6,744 nucleotides of DNA from Acidobacteriota bacterium (GCA_013813755.1 JACCRD010000241.1:1-6744); one strand, 5' to 3'. Numbered from the stretch's first letter, positions 1 through 6,679 are shown. A program made the numbers and translations. The notes: a model not told the origin generated them from the letters alone.

Positions 1-33
1 AACTATTCGCGCTGGTAAAATTTAATCAGTGAT

Positions 34-80
34 AAATAAGAGAGGGATAAGATTCTGGGAATCTTATCCCTCTCTTATTT
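34..80. terminator. Perfect 21-bp hairpin, probable bidirectional terminator
   Basis: The arms 34-54 and 60-80 are perfect reverse complements around the 5-nt loop CTGGG. The hairpin begins 25 bases beyond the dacB stop codon on the minus strand, which is where its terminator should be. The arm ends are A/T-rich, so each strand leaves the stem through a short U-rich stretch (CTTATTT), but neither side has a long uninterrupted T-run. A shared terminator for dacB and a plus-strand gene ending just left of the window is the simplest reading. The stem is long and flawless for a terminator, so a dispersed palindromic repeat is the alternative. Confidence 0.7.
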
Positions 81-105
81 GACCTTAATCCTTTATTCAT
101 TGCCC

Positions 106-1791
106 TTAATTTATTCTTCCGTTAAAATCTGATAAAAGAAGAATAATTTCATCAATTGCCGCCTGGCGCACCTTTCCGTCCGCCACGCCGTTGATCAGTA
201 TCGAAAACACAAGTTTTTCGCCTGCTCTGGTATTTACATAACCCGAAAGCGAAGAAACCTGATCAATCGTGCCGGTTTTCCCTCGAACATTAGCGGCGGC
301 GCTCGTTCCTTTAAAACGATTTCGCAAAGTTCCGTCAACTGCCCCGATAGTTAATGAGTCGCGCCAAACATTTGCGTATTGGCTTTTTGCCATATATGAA
401 TAAAGTTTGACGGCAGAATCGGGCGTAATCAAATTATGTCTCGAAAGCCCCGAACCATCCGACTGAATTACGCTGTCGGGCGGCATGCCGATTTGCCGCA
501 AAAAATTCTGCACGGTTTTTACGCCGAGTTCCGCGCTTGAAGCATTGGAGAGTTTTTTATCGGGAGTTGTTCCCAGAACTGCCCCGGGTGCAGCAGTAGT
601 TGCAACTACTTCTTCCTTTCTGCCAATTTGTTCGCCGAGCGTCCATAAAATCGTTTCGGTGTAAAGATTTTGACTCGGTTTCATTGTTTTTGCCGCAATA
701 ATATTAAACGGCGGCGATTCGACTTTGGTAATTTCAACCGGCGGAGGCGAATTACTGTTTGCCGCGGACAGCTTTTCTTTCACGCCGATAACACGATTTT
801 GTCCGGTAATTACGACGCCTTTTTTGATCAGAAGTCCGCGCAGCATCTCGATGAAAAGCTCGGCGGGGCGCGAAACGGCGACGTATCCTTCAAAGCCTTT
901 ATCGTCAGCCGGCATCGTGCCTGTAATCTCAATCGTATTCTGGTCAAGTTTTTTGATTATTCGAAGTTCTCGCTTTACGCCCGCCGCGGAAACCGTGCAG
1001 CGGTTAGAGATTTTTACAATTGTGTTAGAGGGAAGAGTCTGAACAGCGCACGATGCGCCAATCGAACCCGGTTTGATTCGTAAATCGATAGCATTATCGT
1101 TGACCGCCAAAGCCGAAACTTCCGCGCCGTAATACCACTGCAAATCGTCCCATTCCCAACCCGAAGGAATCGGATTGCCCGCAAAATAACTTTCATCGCC
1201 GACCAGGTTTCCTTCGACGCGTTTCACGCCTGCCTGTGCGATCAGCGTCGCCAGAGCATCTAAGCCTTTGTAATAATCATTTTCGTAAAATGATGTCGAG
1301 AACGAAATATCACCGCGCCCGTAAACGCTTAAATCGCCGCGAATTGTGCCGCTCGCATCCGGCAGAGCACCCGCGAAAACGCTGGTCACAAAACGGAAGT
1401 TAGGCGAAAGTTTTTCGAGCGCCGTCGCAACCGTGTAGCTTTTCATATTGGAGGCAGGCATAAAATACTTTTCGGCGTTCGTCTCAAAAATGACTTTTCC
1501 AGTATCGAGCGAAGCTATTTTTATGCCGATCTGTCCGCGTCTCAGTTCCGGGCGAGCTAACCTGATCTGAATGCGAGACTGCAAATCCGCAACAGTTTGA
1601 ATCGGCGTTGGAGTCGATGTCGGAGTTGGCGAAGTTGTCGGAAGTGGCGTAAATGTTGGCGTCGGCGTCGGTTTTTCGACAATTATTTTAGTGCGTGTTT
1701 CCTGCGTGTAAGCCGCGATGCCTAAATTAAAAAAGGCGAGCGCGAAAGTTAAAAATCCGGCAATTTTTGTTGTATTTCTGGTTTTTTTCAT
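106..1791 (-). CDS. dacB: D-alanyl-D-alanine carboxypeptidase/endopeptidase, PBP4 (peptidase S13) family
   Basis: This is a periplasmic serine peptidase of the class C low-molecular-weight penicillin-binding proteins, which trim the terminal D-Ala of peptidoglycan stem peptides and cut D-Ala-meso-DAP cross-links. Numbered from the ATG at 1791 (561 aa), a basic N-terminus and hydrophobic segment (about residues 9-29) form a signal peptide or anchor with no lipobox Cys. A Thr/Pro-rich linker follows at about 40-63. The catalytic SxxK is S114-N-M-K117 within PASNMK. The S13 signature DGSGLSRHN lies at 445-453 and KTGT at 505-508, so all active-site motifs are intact. The length is normal for the family once the linker is allowed for. 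An in-frame TTG at 1824 would add 11 residues, but the ATG gives a more typical MKK-type signal peptide. Neither start has a clear Shine-Dalgarno. A terminator just upstream implies its own promoter. Confidence 0.95.
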   Translation of the reverse strand: MKKTRNTTKIAGFLTFALAFFNLGIAAYTQETRTKIIVEKPTPTPTFTPLPTTSPTPTSTPTPIQTVADLQSRIQIRLARPELRRGQIGIKIASLDTGKVIFETNAEKYFMPASNMKSYTVATALEKLSPNFRFVTSVFAGALPDASGTIRGDLSVYGRGDISFSTSFYENDYYKGLDALATLIAQAGVKRVEGNLVGDESYFAGNPIPSGWEWDDLQWYYGAEVSALAVNDNAIDLRIKPGSIGASCAVQTLPSNTIVKISNRCTVSAAGVKRELRIIKKLDQNTIEITGTMPADDKGFEGYVAVSRPAELFIEMLRGLLIKKGVVITGQNRVIGVKEKLSAANSNSPPPVEITKVESPPFNIIAAKTMKPSQNLYTETILWTLGEQIGRKEEVVATTAAPGAVLGTTPDKKLSNASSAELGVKTVQNFLRQIGMPPDSVIQSDGSGLSRHNLITPDSAVKLYSYMAKSQYANVWRDSLTIGAVDGTLRNRFKGTSAAANVRGKTGTIDQVSSLSGYVNTRAGEKLVFSILINGVADGKVRQAAIDEIILLLSDFNGRIN

Positions 1792-1835
1792 CGAGTTTTT
1801 TAGTGAAAGATTACGTCTTTGCAATAATTTATCAT

Positions 1836-1870
1836 AAAAAAAGGCTGTCAGAAACGTTTTCCGACAGCCT
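1836..1870 (-). terminator. Rho-independent terminator of the secreted-protein gene
   Basis: Read on the minus strand, AGGCTGTC pairs with GACAGCCT (1863-1870 with 1842-1849). The stem extends inward by four more pairs past one mismatch and closes on a 3-nt loop. It is followed directly by seven T residues (1836-1842 on the plus strand are A). It begins 30 bases after the stop codon of the 1901-2986 gene and ends 44 bases before the dacB ATG, so it should insulate dacB from the gene upstream. Confidence 0.9.
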
Positions 1871-1900
1871 GAATATTTGAGGAGAGAGTGAATAAATAGA

Positions 1901-2986
1901 TTATTTCACGCCGATCAAAATGTCAATATCGCTTTTCGGAATCCGCGCGTCGAGCATCACATCACTGCCGCTTTGTGAAATAGTTAGATTTTCCAAAACC
2001 CGCGCGTAAACTTTTTTATCCACGCCTTTCGAGCCGCCGAGAATTGATGGCAGAAACGCCTGCAGACCCTGCAAAGTTTCCTGCAGACCCTTCGCCTGTT
2101 CGGGTTTTAGTGTTCTCGCCATCAGTGAAATCGTCGCGCTTCCGTCCGTTACATCAACTGCGCCCGAAATTTGGCGGATAGCGTCAAGATTTTTTCCGAG
2201 TTCATCATTTTCGAGATTAACAAGCGCCGACATTCCATTCGGAAGTTTCGCGCCAAAACTCATTATGGCATTCGGCTTCCGATTTACTAATTCCAGAACA
2301 TCAGCGGCGACGCGCGTTTTCGATTGCAGCAGTTCCCGCACGCGCGACAGAGAACCGACAGCTAAAGTATTGGCATCGAAGCTGGTTACGGCAAGCTCAT
2401 GTGAAAAATGCTTCAGCCAGTCAGAACTGATTATTATACCAAGACCGGGAACGAGCACGGAACCGGGAACGAGCACGGAAGTTTTGCCGGTTTGCGGATT
2501 ATTATCAGGCAAGTTTTTCTTCGACGAAAAAATATAGACAGTCTTATCGCCAATTTTTTCTTCGCGGTATTTTGCTGAGGAAGCAGCAATTTTAGCCATC
2601 GCGAGTACTGCTCCAGGATTAAAGCTGCCGCGAGCGAGGAGAACCGGTTCAAAGTCCATTTTTTTGGCAGAAACTGTCTTGGTTGTAACTCCAATCGCAA
2701 ACTGCTCAAATTGTCTCAAATCAATACCCGTCTGAGCTTTCACTTCATCAAACTTGCCCAAAATGCCATTAAGCATCGGTTGATTACCCGATAAAATTTG
2801 CGGCAGCGCTTCGCTTAAAAGCCTCTGCATATTGACATTTATCACGCCGTCCGAAGCCGGAAGAAGCGCGGCAAGTTGGTTGCGTTGTTGGACGCTTTTT
2901 TTCGTGTTTGTATCTGCCAGCACCGTGCCGACTCCGTTTAATACAAAAGCACAAACAACAAGGAGCGCGAAAATTTTCTTTTTCAT
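1901..2986 (-). CDS. Secreted protein of unknown function (361 aa)
   Basis: I cannot assign a named family. From the ATG at 2986 the protein has a clear Sec signal peptide: MKKK, a hydrophobic core at about residues 5-20, and likely cleavage after VLA at about residue 24. This points to the periplasm or cell surface. The mature part has no Cys, no further membrane helix and no catalytic motif that I recognise. It looks like alternating beta strands and amphipathic helices, for example LLPASDGVINVNMQRLL at 41-57 and a Leu/Gln-rich helix at about 292-313. It vaguely resembles Acidobacteriota hypothetical proteins that I recall but cannot name. A six-residue direct repeat SVLVPG lies at about 170-181. 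The start is well supported by AGAGG 8 bases upstream; an in-frame TTG at 3031 would bury the signal peptide behind 15 polar residues. It is a single-gene unit with its own terminator, divergent from aat. Confidence 0.85.
   Translation of the reverse strand: MKKKIFALLVVCAFVLNGVGTVLADTNTKKSVQQRNQLAALLPASDGVINVNMQRLLSEALPQILSGNQPMLNGILGKFDEVKAQTGIDLRQFEQFAIGVTTKTVSAKKMDFEPVLLARGSFNPGAVLAMAKIAASSAKYREEKIGDKTVYIFSSKKNLPDNNPQTGKTSVLVPGSVLVPGLGIIISSDWLKHFSHELAVTSFDANTLAVGSLSRVRELLQSKTRVAADVLELVNRKPNAIMSFGAKLPNGMSALVNLENDELGKNLDAIRQISGAVDVTDGSATISLMARTLKPEQAKGLQETLQGLQAFLPSILGGSKGVDKKVYARVLENLTISQSGSDVMLDARIPKSDIDILIGVK
2444..2479. repeat. Two perfect tandem copies of an 18-bp unit inside the secreted-protein gene
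   Basis: ACCGGGAACGAGCACGGA occurs at 2444-2461 and again, without gap or mismatch, at 2462-2479. The unit is a multiple of three, so on the coding (minus) strand it simply doubles six residues (SVLVPG) and keeps the frame. Perfect nucleotide identity suggests recent slippage or strong conservation of both sequence and codon choice. Confidence 0.95.
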
Positions 2987-2994
2987 ATGGAAAA

Positions 2995-2999
2995 CCTCT
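2995..2999 (-). promoter_or_regulatory. Ribosome binding site AGAGG that fixes the start of the secreted-protein gene
   Basis: On the minus strand, AGAGG stands 8 bases before the ATG at 2986. The competing upstream TTG at 3031 has only an AAGG-like stretch almost touching it, which is too close to work well. This decides the start in favour of the ATG. Confidence 0.75.
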
Positions 3000-3045
3000 T
3001 TTAGAAATTGATTCTGAGCAAAATGCTTCAACCTTAAAGATGATT

Positions 3046-3051
3046 TATAAT
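3046..3051 (+). promoter_or_regulatory. Candidate -10 element in the divergent gap before aat
   Basis: The only AT-rich gap between the divergent secreted-protein and aat genes (2987-3127) contains a perfect TATAAT on the plus strand. I find no good TTGACA-like -35 hexamer at 16-18 bp, and a second A/T-rich candidate (TATTAT at 3070-3075) lies nearby. It would place transcription start roughly 70 bases before the aat ATG. The region must also hold the opposite promoter, which I could not place. Confidence 0.3.
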
Positions 3052-3127
3052 CGGTAAAAAGTTGGCTTATATTATCAATCTTTCAATAAAAAAGCGCGTC
3101 CACCTTATAGAAAATCGACTCCCATAT

Positions 3128-3823
3128 ATGTCTTCAATAAACTTTCCGAATCCGCACACACACGAATTTGCTGAATGGGTTTTATTTGGCGATTATTACT
3201 ACAACGCCCGTGATATCATTTGTTTTGGCGGCAAAATGACGATTGAAAACTTAAAAAATGCTTATCGTCAGGGGATTTTTCCGTGGGAGATTGAAGGATT
3301 ACCGCTTCCGTGGTTTTGTCCCGAAAAGCGCGCCGTTTTGGAATTTGCGGAGTTACACATTCCGCGCTCGCTACAAAAAGAACAGCAGAAAACAAAATTT
3401 ACATTTACAATCAACAAAGCTTTTCCAAAGGTAATCGAAAACTGCGCCAAAGCGAAACGTACACACGAAAGCGGCACCTGGATTACCAAAGAATTTATTG
3501 ACAGTTACACGAAATTTTACGAAGCGGGCGGCGCGCACAGCGTCGAAGTTTGGGACGAACACGGCGGGGAACTGGTCGGCGGACTCTATGGCGTTGACGC
3601 GGGCGGAGTTTTCTGCGGCGAAAGTATGTTCCACAAAGCTTCCAATGCCTCCAAACTCGCGCTTTTATTTCTTATCGAACACCTGAAATCGCGCGGCGCA
3701 AGTTGGCTCGATGTTCAGGTGATGACACCGCATTTCAAAGTTTTAGGCGCGAAGGAAATCCGGCGCGAGTTTTTTTTAGATAAACTTAAGAAAACACAAT
3801 CTTTAGAATTAAAGTTGTTTTGA
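3128..3823 (+). CDS. aat: Leucyl/phenylalanyl-tRNA--protein transferase
   Basis: This cytosolic enzyme moves Leu or Phe from aminoacyl-tRNA onto the N-terminal Lys or Arg of proteins, creating N-degrons for ClpS/ClpAP. From the ATG at 3128 the protein is 231 aa, a normal family length. Family blocks appear in order: FP near the start, AYRQGIFPW at 45-53, WFCPEKRAVL at 62-71, TWIT at 117-120, HSVEVW at 137-142, LVGGLYGV at 149-156, GESMF at 164-168 and LDVQV at 194-198. E165, D195 and Q197 match in spacing the catalytic-site residues E156, D186 and Q188 as I recall them from E. coli Aat. An in-frame TTG at 3062 would add 22 residues before the FP block, which the family does not usually have, so I take the ATG although it lacks a Shine-Dalgarno. 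It is the first gene of a plus-strand run, 21 bp before the next gene. Confidence 0.93.
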   Translation: MSSINFPNPHTHEFAEWVLFGDYYYNARDIICFGGKMTIENLKNAYRQGIFPWEIEGLPLPWFCPEKRAVLEFAELHIPRSLQKEQQKTKFTFTINKAFPKVIENCAKAKRTHESGTWITKEFIDSYTKFYEAGGAHSVEVWDEHGGELVGGLYGVDAGGVFCGESMFHKASNASKLALLFLIEHLKSRGASWLDVQVMTPHFKVLGAKEIRREFFLDKLKKTQSLELKLF

Positions 3824-3844
3824 AATTGAATTTTGAAAATATCT

Positions 3845-4888
3845 ATGAAGAACTTTTTGATTTATGGAGCAAACGGTTATACGGGCGAACTCGTTGCCAG
3901 AGAAGCGGTTAGGCGCGGGCTGAAACCGATTCTGGCGGGTAGAAGTCAAAACAAAATTGAACCGCTGGCGAAGGAATTAAATTTGATTTTTCGCACTTTT
4001 TCGCTTGAAGATAAAAAATCGCTTGAATATACGCTTAAGGAAGTTGATTTTGTGCTGCACTGCGCCGGACCTTTTTCGCTCACGTCGCAACCGATGGTTG
4101 AAGCGTGTCTCAGGCTCGGCAAGCATTATCTGGATATTACGGGCGAAATTGCCGTTTTTGAACAAATGGCGCAGCGTGATGAAGCAGCGAAAAAAGCCGG
4201 AATAATGATTATGCCCGGCGTCGGTTTTGATGTCGTGCCATCGGATTGTCTTGCGCTCCACCTGAAAAATCGTCTGCCGTCGGCAACTGTTTTAACGCTC
4301 GCTTTTTACGGTCTGGGTAAAATCTCGCACGGCACGCAAGCTACAATGTTGATGAACATCGGAAACGGCGGCGCAATTCGCAAAAACGGTGAGATTACGC
4401 GAGTTCCCGCCGCGTACAAGGCGCGCGAAATTAATTTTGGCGAATTTTCAAAAACCGCCGTCGCAATTCCGTGGGGTGATGTTTCGACAGCGTTTTATTC
4501 AACAGGAATTCCAAACATCGAAGTTTATACAGTCGTGCCTGAATTAAATCTAAAGCTGCTCAAACTGAGTCGTTATATCGGCTGGCTGCTCGCCTCTAAA
4601 CCCGTGCAGAATTATTTGCAAAAACAAATCCCCTCCGGCGGCGCAAATGAAGAAGAGCGCACTCAGGGCAAAACTTATTTATGGGGCGAAGTATCAGACG
4701 CGGATGGAAACCGCGTTTCAACAAGAATGCAAGCACCGGAAGGTTATACGCTGACGGTTCTGACCGCGCTCAACATTGCCGAAAAACTTCTCGAAGGCAA
4801 TTTCCAAAAGGGTTTTCAAACTCCCGCCAAAGCCTTCGGCGCGGATTTAATTTTAGAAATCGAAGGTGTGAAGCGAATGGACGCCTGA
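3845..4888 (+). CDS. Saccharopine dehydrogenase-like NAD(P)-binding oxidoreductase
   Basis: The N-terminal half is a Rossmann domain of the saccharopine dehydrogenase NADP-binding family. It carries GANGYTG at residues 8-14 for dinucleotide binding, AGRS at 31-34 after the second strand (an Arg here favours NADP), HCAGPF at 72-77, HYLDITGE at 94-101 and GVGFDVVPSD at 125-134. This pattern is closer to the trans-acting enoyl reductase/saccharopine reductase-like branch than to true lysine-pathway saccharopine dehydrogenase. The substrate cannot be read from sequence. At 347 aa it is somewhat shorter than the roughly 400-aa members of that branch. I see no clear transmembrane helix; the hydrophobic stretch at about 244-250 is short. 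The start is ATG 3845, since the in-frame TTG at 3833 adds only four residues. No Shine-Dalgarno is visible. The 21-bp gap after aat suggests co-transcription or translational coupling. Confidence 0.85.
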   Translation: MKNFLIYGANGYTGELVAREAVRRGLKPILAGRSQNKIEPLAKELNLIFRTFSLEDKKSLEYTLKEVDFVLHCAGPFSLTSQPMVEACLRLGKHYLDITGEIAVFEQMAQRDEAAKKAGIMIMPGVGFDVVPSDCLALHLKNRLPSATVLTLAFYGLGKISHGTQATMLMNIGNGGAIRKNGEITRVPAAYKAREINFGEFSKTAVAIPWGDVSTAFYSTGIPNIEVYTVVPELNLKLLKLSRYIGWLLASKPVQNYLQKQIPSGGANEEERTQGKTYLWGEVSDADGNRVSTRMQAPEGYTLTVLTALNIAEKLLEGNFQKGFQTPAKAFGADLILEIEGVKRMDA

Positions 4889-4947
4889 AAATGGAAAATG
4901 TCCGATAAAATTTTCTCCAATTAATTAATGCGGAAAGACTTAGTTTT

Positions 4948-6051
4948 ATGCGCGTTTTACATTTACTCGATACGATAAATCGCGGCGGTGCGGAAATGCA
5001 GGCGCTCGATGTTTGCCGCAACGCGCACAAATATGGCATTGAATTGACTTTTGTCACCGCGCAGGGTGGAGCGATGGAAAAGGATTTTCGCGCTTCAAAC
5101 GCGGAATTTATTCGTTTGTCTCGCCGTCTTCCGATTGATTTAACGCTCATTCTAAAACTTCGGAAAATAATAAAAGATCAACGAATCGAGCTTGTGCAGA
5201 GTTATCAGGCGGTTGACGGACTGCATCTTTATTTGGCGACACTTAATTTGCCAGTCAAGCAAATTTTGAGTTTTCAGGGTTTTATCAGCGACCGAAAAAA
5301 CCGACAAACTTCCCGCTTTTTAATTCCGCGAATGGACGCTAACATTGTGGTCAGCAAAGGTTTAATGAAATGGCTCGAAAATAATGACGGGCTTCAAACG
5401 AGCAGCAATTTTCACGTTATTTACAACGGCGCAGATCAGAAACGACTTGCGCCAAGCGGAAAATTCCTAAAAAAAGAACTCGGTTTAAGTGAAAATGTTT
5501 CGCTTTTCGGAATGATCGGCAATTTCTACCGCGACCGGCGCAAAGATCAAATAACTTTATGCAAATCGCTGCCGAAGGTTTTCACTAAAATTGAAAACGC
5601 GCACTGTATTTTTGCCGGAAAGATTGAAGAAGGCGCTGAAGAAAAGTTTCAGGAATGTGTAGATTTCTGCGAGAAAAACGGCATTACCGAAAAAGTTCAT
5701 TTTCTCGGTGGGCGCAGCGACGTACCGGATATTTTAGAGGCGCTTGATTTATTTGTTTTTTCGTCTCTGCACGAAGGCTTGCCCGTCGCCGTTTCCGAGT
5801 CGATGCTGGCGAATGTGCCGATGATTGTTTCCGATATTGAACCGCTTCTGGAAGCGTCCGGCGGCGGAAAATACGCCGAAGTTTTTCCGGTTCAAAATGC
5901 CGCAATTCTCAGCGAAAAAATCTTGAAATTACTCAAGAATACAGACCTGCGCGAAGATTTAGCAGTACGAGCCTTTAAATTTGCGGCTGAAAATCTCAGT
6001 ATCGAAGCACATCTTCGTGAATTGAAAAAACTTTATTATTCGATTCTTTAA
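4948..6051 (+). CDS. GT4-type glycosyltransferase (GT-B fold)
   Basis: This 367-aa protein is a retaining GT-B glycosyltransferase that would move a sugar from a nucleotide-sugar donor to a lipid or glycan acceptor at the inner face of the membrane. The N-terminal acceptor domain begins MRVLHLLDTINRGGAE, with the glycine-rich GGAE loop at 13-16. The domain hinge lies near HVIYNGAD (156-163). The donor domain shows GMIGNFYRDRRKDQ at about 188-201, FLGGRSDVP at 252-260 and the GT4 EX7E motif E276/E284 within HEGLPVAVSE. There is no signal peptide or membrane helix. Donor and acceptor are not predictable, and no polysaccharide gene cluster surrounds it here. A weak GGAAAG lies about 10 bases upstream. 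The 59-bp gap after the preceding gene holds no convincing terminator or promoter, so it may share that transcript. Confidence 0.92.
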   Translation: MRVLHLLDTINRGGAEMQALDVCRNAHKYGIELTFVTAQGGAMEKDFRASNAEFIRLSRRLPIDLTLILKLRKIIKDQRIELVQSYQAVDGLHLYLATLNLPVKQILSFQGFISDRKNRQTSRFLIPRMDANIVVSKGLMKWLENNDGLQTSSNFHVIYNGADQKRLAPSGKFLKKELGLSENVSLFGMIGNFYRDRRKDQITLCKSLPKVFTKIENAHCIFAGKIEEGAEEKFQECVDFCEKNGITEKVHFLGGRSDVPDILEALDLFVFSSLHEGLPVAVSESMLANVPMIVSDIEPLLEASGGGKYAEVFPVQNAAILSEKILKLLKNTDLREDLAVRAFKFAAENLSIEAHLRELKKLYYSIL

Positions 6052-6053
6052 TT

Positions 6054-6500
6054 TCAAGCGCTAATATTCGATTCAATAACGCGCCGTTTTACCGGAGAAG
6101 AAAGCACGATAGAAGTTGTCGTAATTCCGTGCGGCGTGAGTTTGTCGATCACCGTTTCGAGATGCTCAACTGAGGCGACCGCGATTTTCATAATAAACGA
6201 ATCGCCGCCCGTTTCCCTGTGACACTCCAGAACTTCTTCCGACTCCTGAGCGACTTTGATTATTTTGCTGTAATCAACGCCCGAAATGCTCATCCGTATA
6301 AACGCCGTGATCGGCAAACCGATTTTTGCCAGGTTTATTTCAGCGCGGTAGCCTAAAATTATAGATGCGTCTTCGAGTTTGCGCACGCGCTCAATCGCCG
6401 CCGGCGTCGTCAAACCGATTCGTCTGCCGAGTTCGGCGAAAGAAATTCTCGCGTCTCTCTGTAGTTCTTCAAGTATTTTCCAGTCAATAACATCAATCAT
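6054..6500 (-). CDS. Lrp/AsnC family transcriptional regulator
   Basis: This 148-aa protein has the complete Lrp/AsnC layout. An N-terminal helix-turn-helix (about residues 3-50) has the family opening IDWKILEELQRDARISFAELGRRIGL, shown here in pieces: IDWKILEELQ at 5-14, DARISFAELGRRIGL at 16-30 and the recognition helix at about 32-43. A C-terminal RAM domain (about 63-140) includes ECHRETGGDSFIMKI at 92-106, which matches the usual C-x-x-x-TG-x-x-D core that forms dimers and binds small amino-acid effectors. The length is typical. The effector cannot be named. The ATG at 6500 lacks a visible Shine-Dalgarno but is forced, since an upstream ATG at 6507 meets a stop at once. Its stop lies 2 bp from that of the convergent glycosyltransferase gene. 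It diverges from the gene at 6680, which is a natural candidate target. Confidence 0.95.
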   Translation of the reverse strand: MIDVIDWKILEELQRDARISFAELGRRIGLTTPAAIERVRKLEDASIILGYRAEINLAKIGLPITAFIRMSISGVDYSKIIKVAQESEEVLECHRETGGDSFIMKIAVASVEHLETVIDKLTPHGITTTSIVLSSPVKRRVIESNISA

Positions 6501-6522
6501 TTTACATTTTAAGAAATTATGT

Positions 6523-6538
6523 TTGTTTAGCTTAACAA
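6523..6538. promoter_or_regulatory. 16-bp near-perfect palindrome, candidate Lrp/AsnC operator
   Basis: TTGTTTAGCTTAACAA is two-fold symmetric around AG|CT, with 14 of 16 positions matching their reverse complement and one mismatched pair. It lies 22 bases upstream of the regulator's ATG, in the divergent gap. Lrp/AsnC proteins commonly bind AT-rich imperfect palindromes of about 15 bp next to their own genes. The role as operator is inferred from position and symmetry only. Confidence 0.4.
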
Positions 6539-6664
6539 TCTAAAGTATTTTCATCATAAAAACTATTCTTGCTTATTCAAATTAAATAGCATTTTCGAGT
6601 AAAATTTATCAAGTTCAAAATTTTAAGAATTTACAAATTGATAATTTTTATTTTCAATTTCAAA
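6539..6664. other. AT-rich divergent intergenic region
   Basis: This is the rest of the 179-bp gap between the regulator and the gene at 6680. It is very A/T-rich and contains loose inverted repeats: TAAAATTT at 6600-6607 with AAATTTTA at 6618-6625, and AAATTGA at 6635-6641 with TCAATTT at 6654-6660. At this base composition such repeats are weak evidence. I could not place a convincing -35/-10 pair on either strand. No open reading frame or RNA gene is apparent. Confidence 0.4.
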
Positions 6665-6669
6665 AGGAG
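6665..6669 (+). promoter_or_regulatory. Strong ribosome binding site for the gene at the right edge
   Basis: AGGAG, within AAAAGGAGA, stands 10 bases before the ATG at 6680. It is the best Shine-Dalgarno in the window and supports the short truncated frame that follows as a real gene. Confidence 0.85.
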
Positions 6670-6679
6670 AATTTTATAG

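Noticed and set aside
1..33. Possible end of a plus-strand gene to the left; all three plus frames reach a stop at 18, 25 or 32.
   Set aside because: Only 5-9 codons are visible and no frame can be preferred, so no gene is called. The hairpin at 34-80 would fit as its terminator.
670..1196. Several open frames on the plus strand and in another minus frame inside dacB.
   Set aside because: They lie wholly within the well-supported PBP4 gene, show Arg/Ser-rich compositions typical of shadow frames, and lack recognisable domains.
1603..1674. Repetitive GGCGTCGG-type tract that could suggest a nucleotide repeat element.
   Set aside because: It is explained by the Thr/Pro-rich linker of the PBP4 protein, a common low-complexity spacer behind a signal peptide.
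3268..3686. Open frames on both strands inside aat.
   Set aside because: All family motifs of Aat are in one frame; the others are shadows with no ribosome binding site or domain.
4892..4919. Imperfect inverted repeat GGAAAAT / ATTTTCTCC in the 59-bp gap before the glycosyltransferase.
   Set aside because: The arms match only with a two-base bulge, the stem is A/T-rich, and no T-run follows, so it does not qualify as a terminator.
4770..5150. A 126-aa minus-strand frame spanning the junction of the oxidoreductase and glycosyltransferase genes.
   Set aside because: It overlaps two confident genes on the other strand, and its Arg/Ser/Phe-rich sequence looks like an antisense shadow.
6600..6660. 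Loose A/T inverted repeats before the right-edge gene, considered as a riboswitch or operator.
   Set aside because: Short A/T-only arms are expected by chance at this composition, and no conserved riboswitch core is visible.
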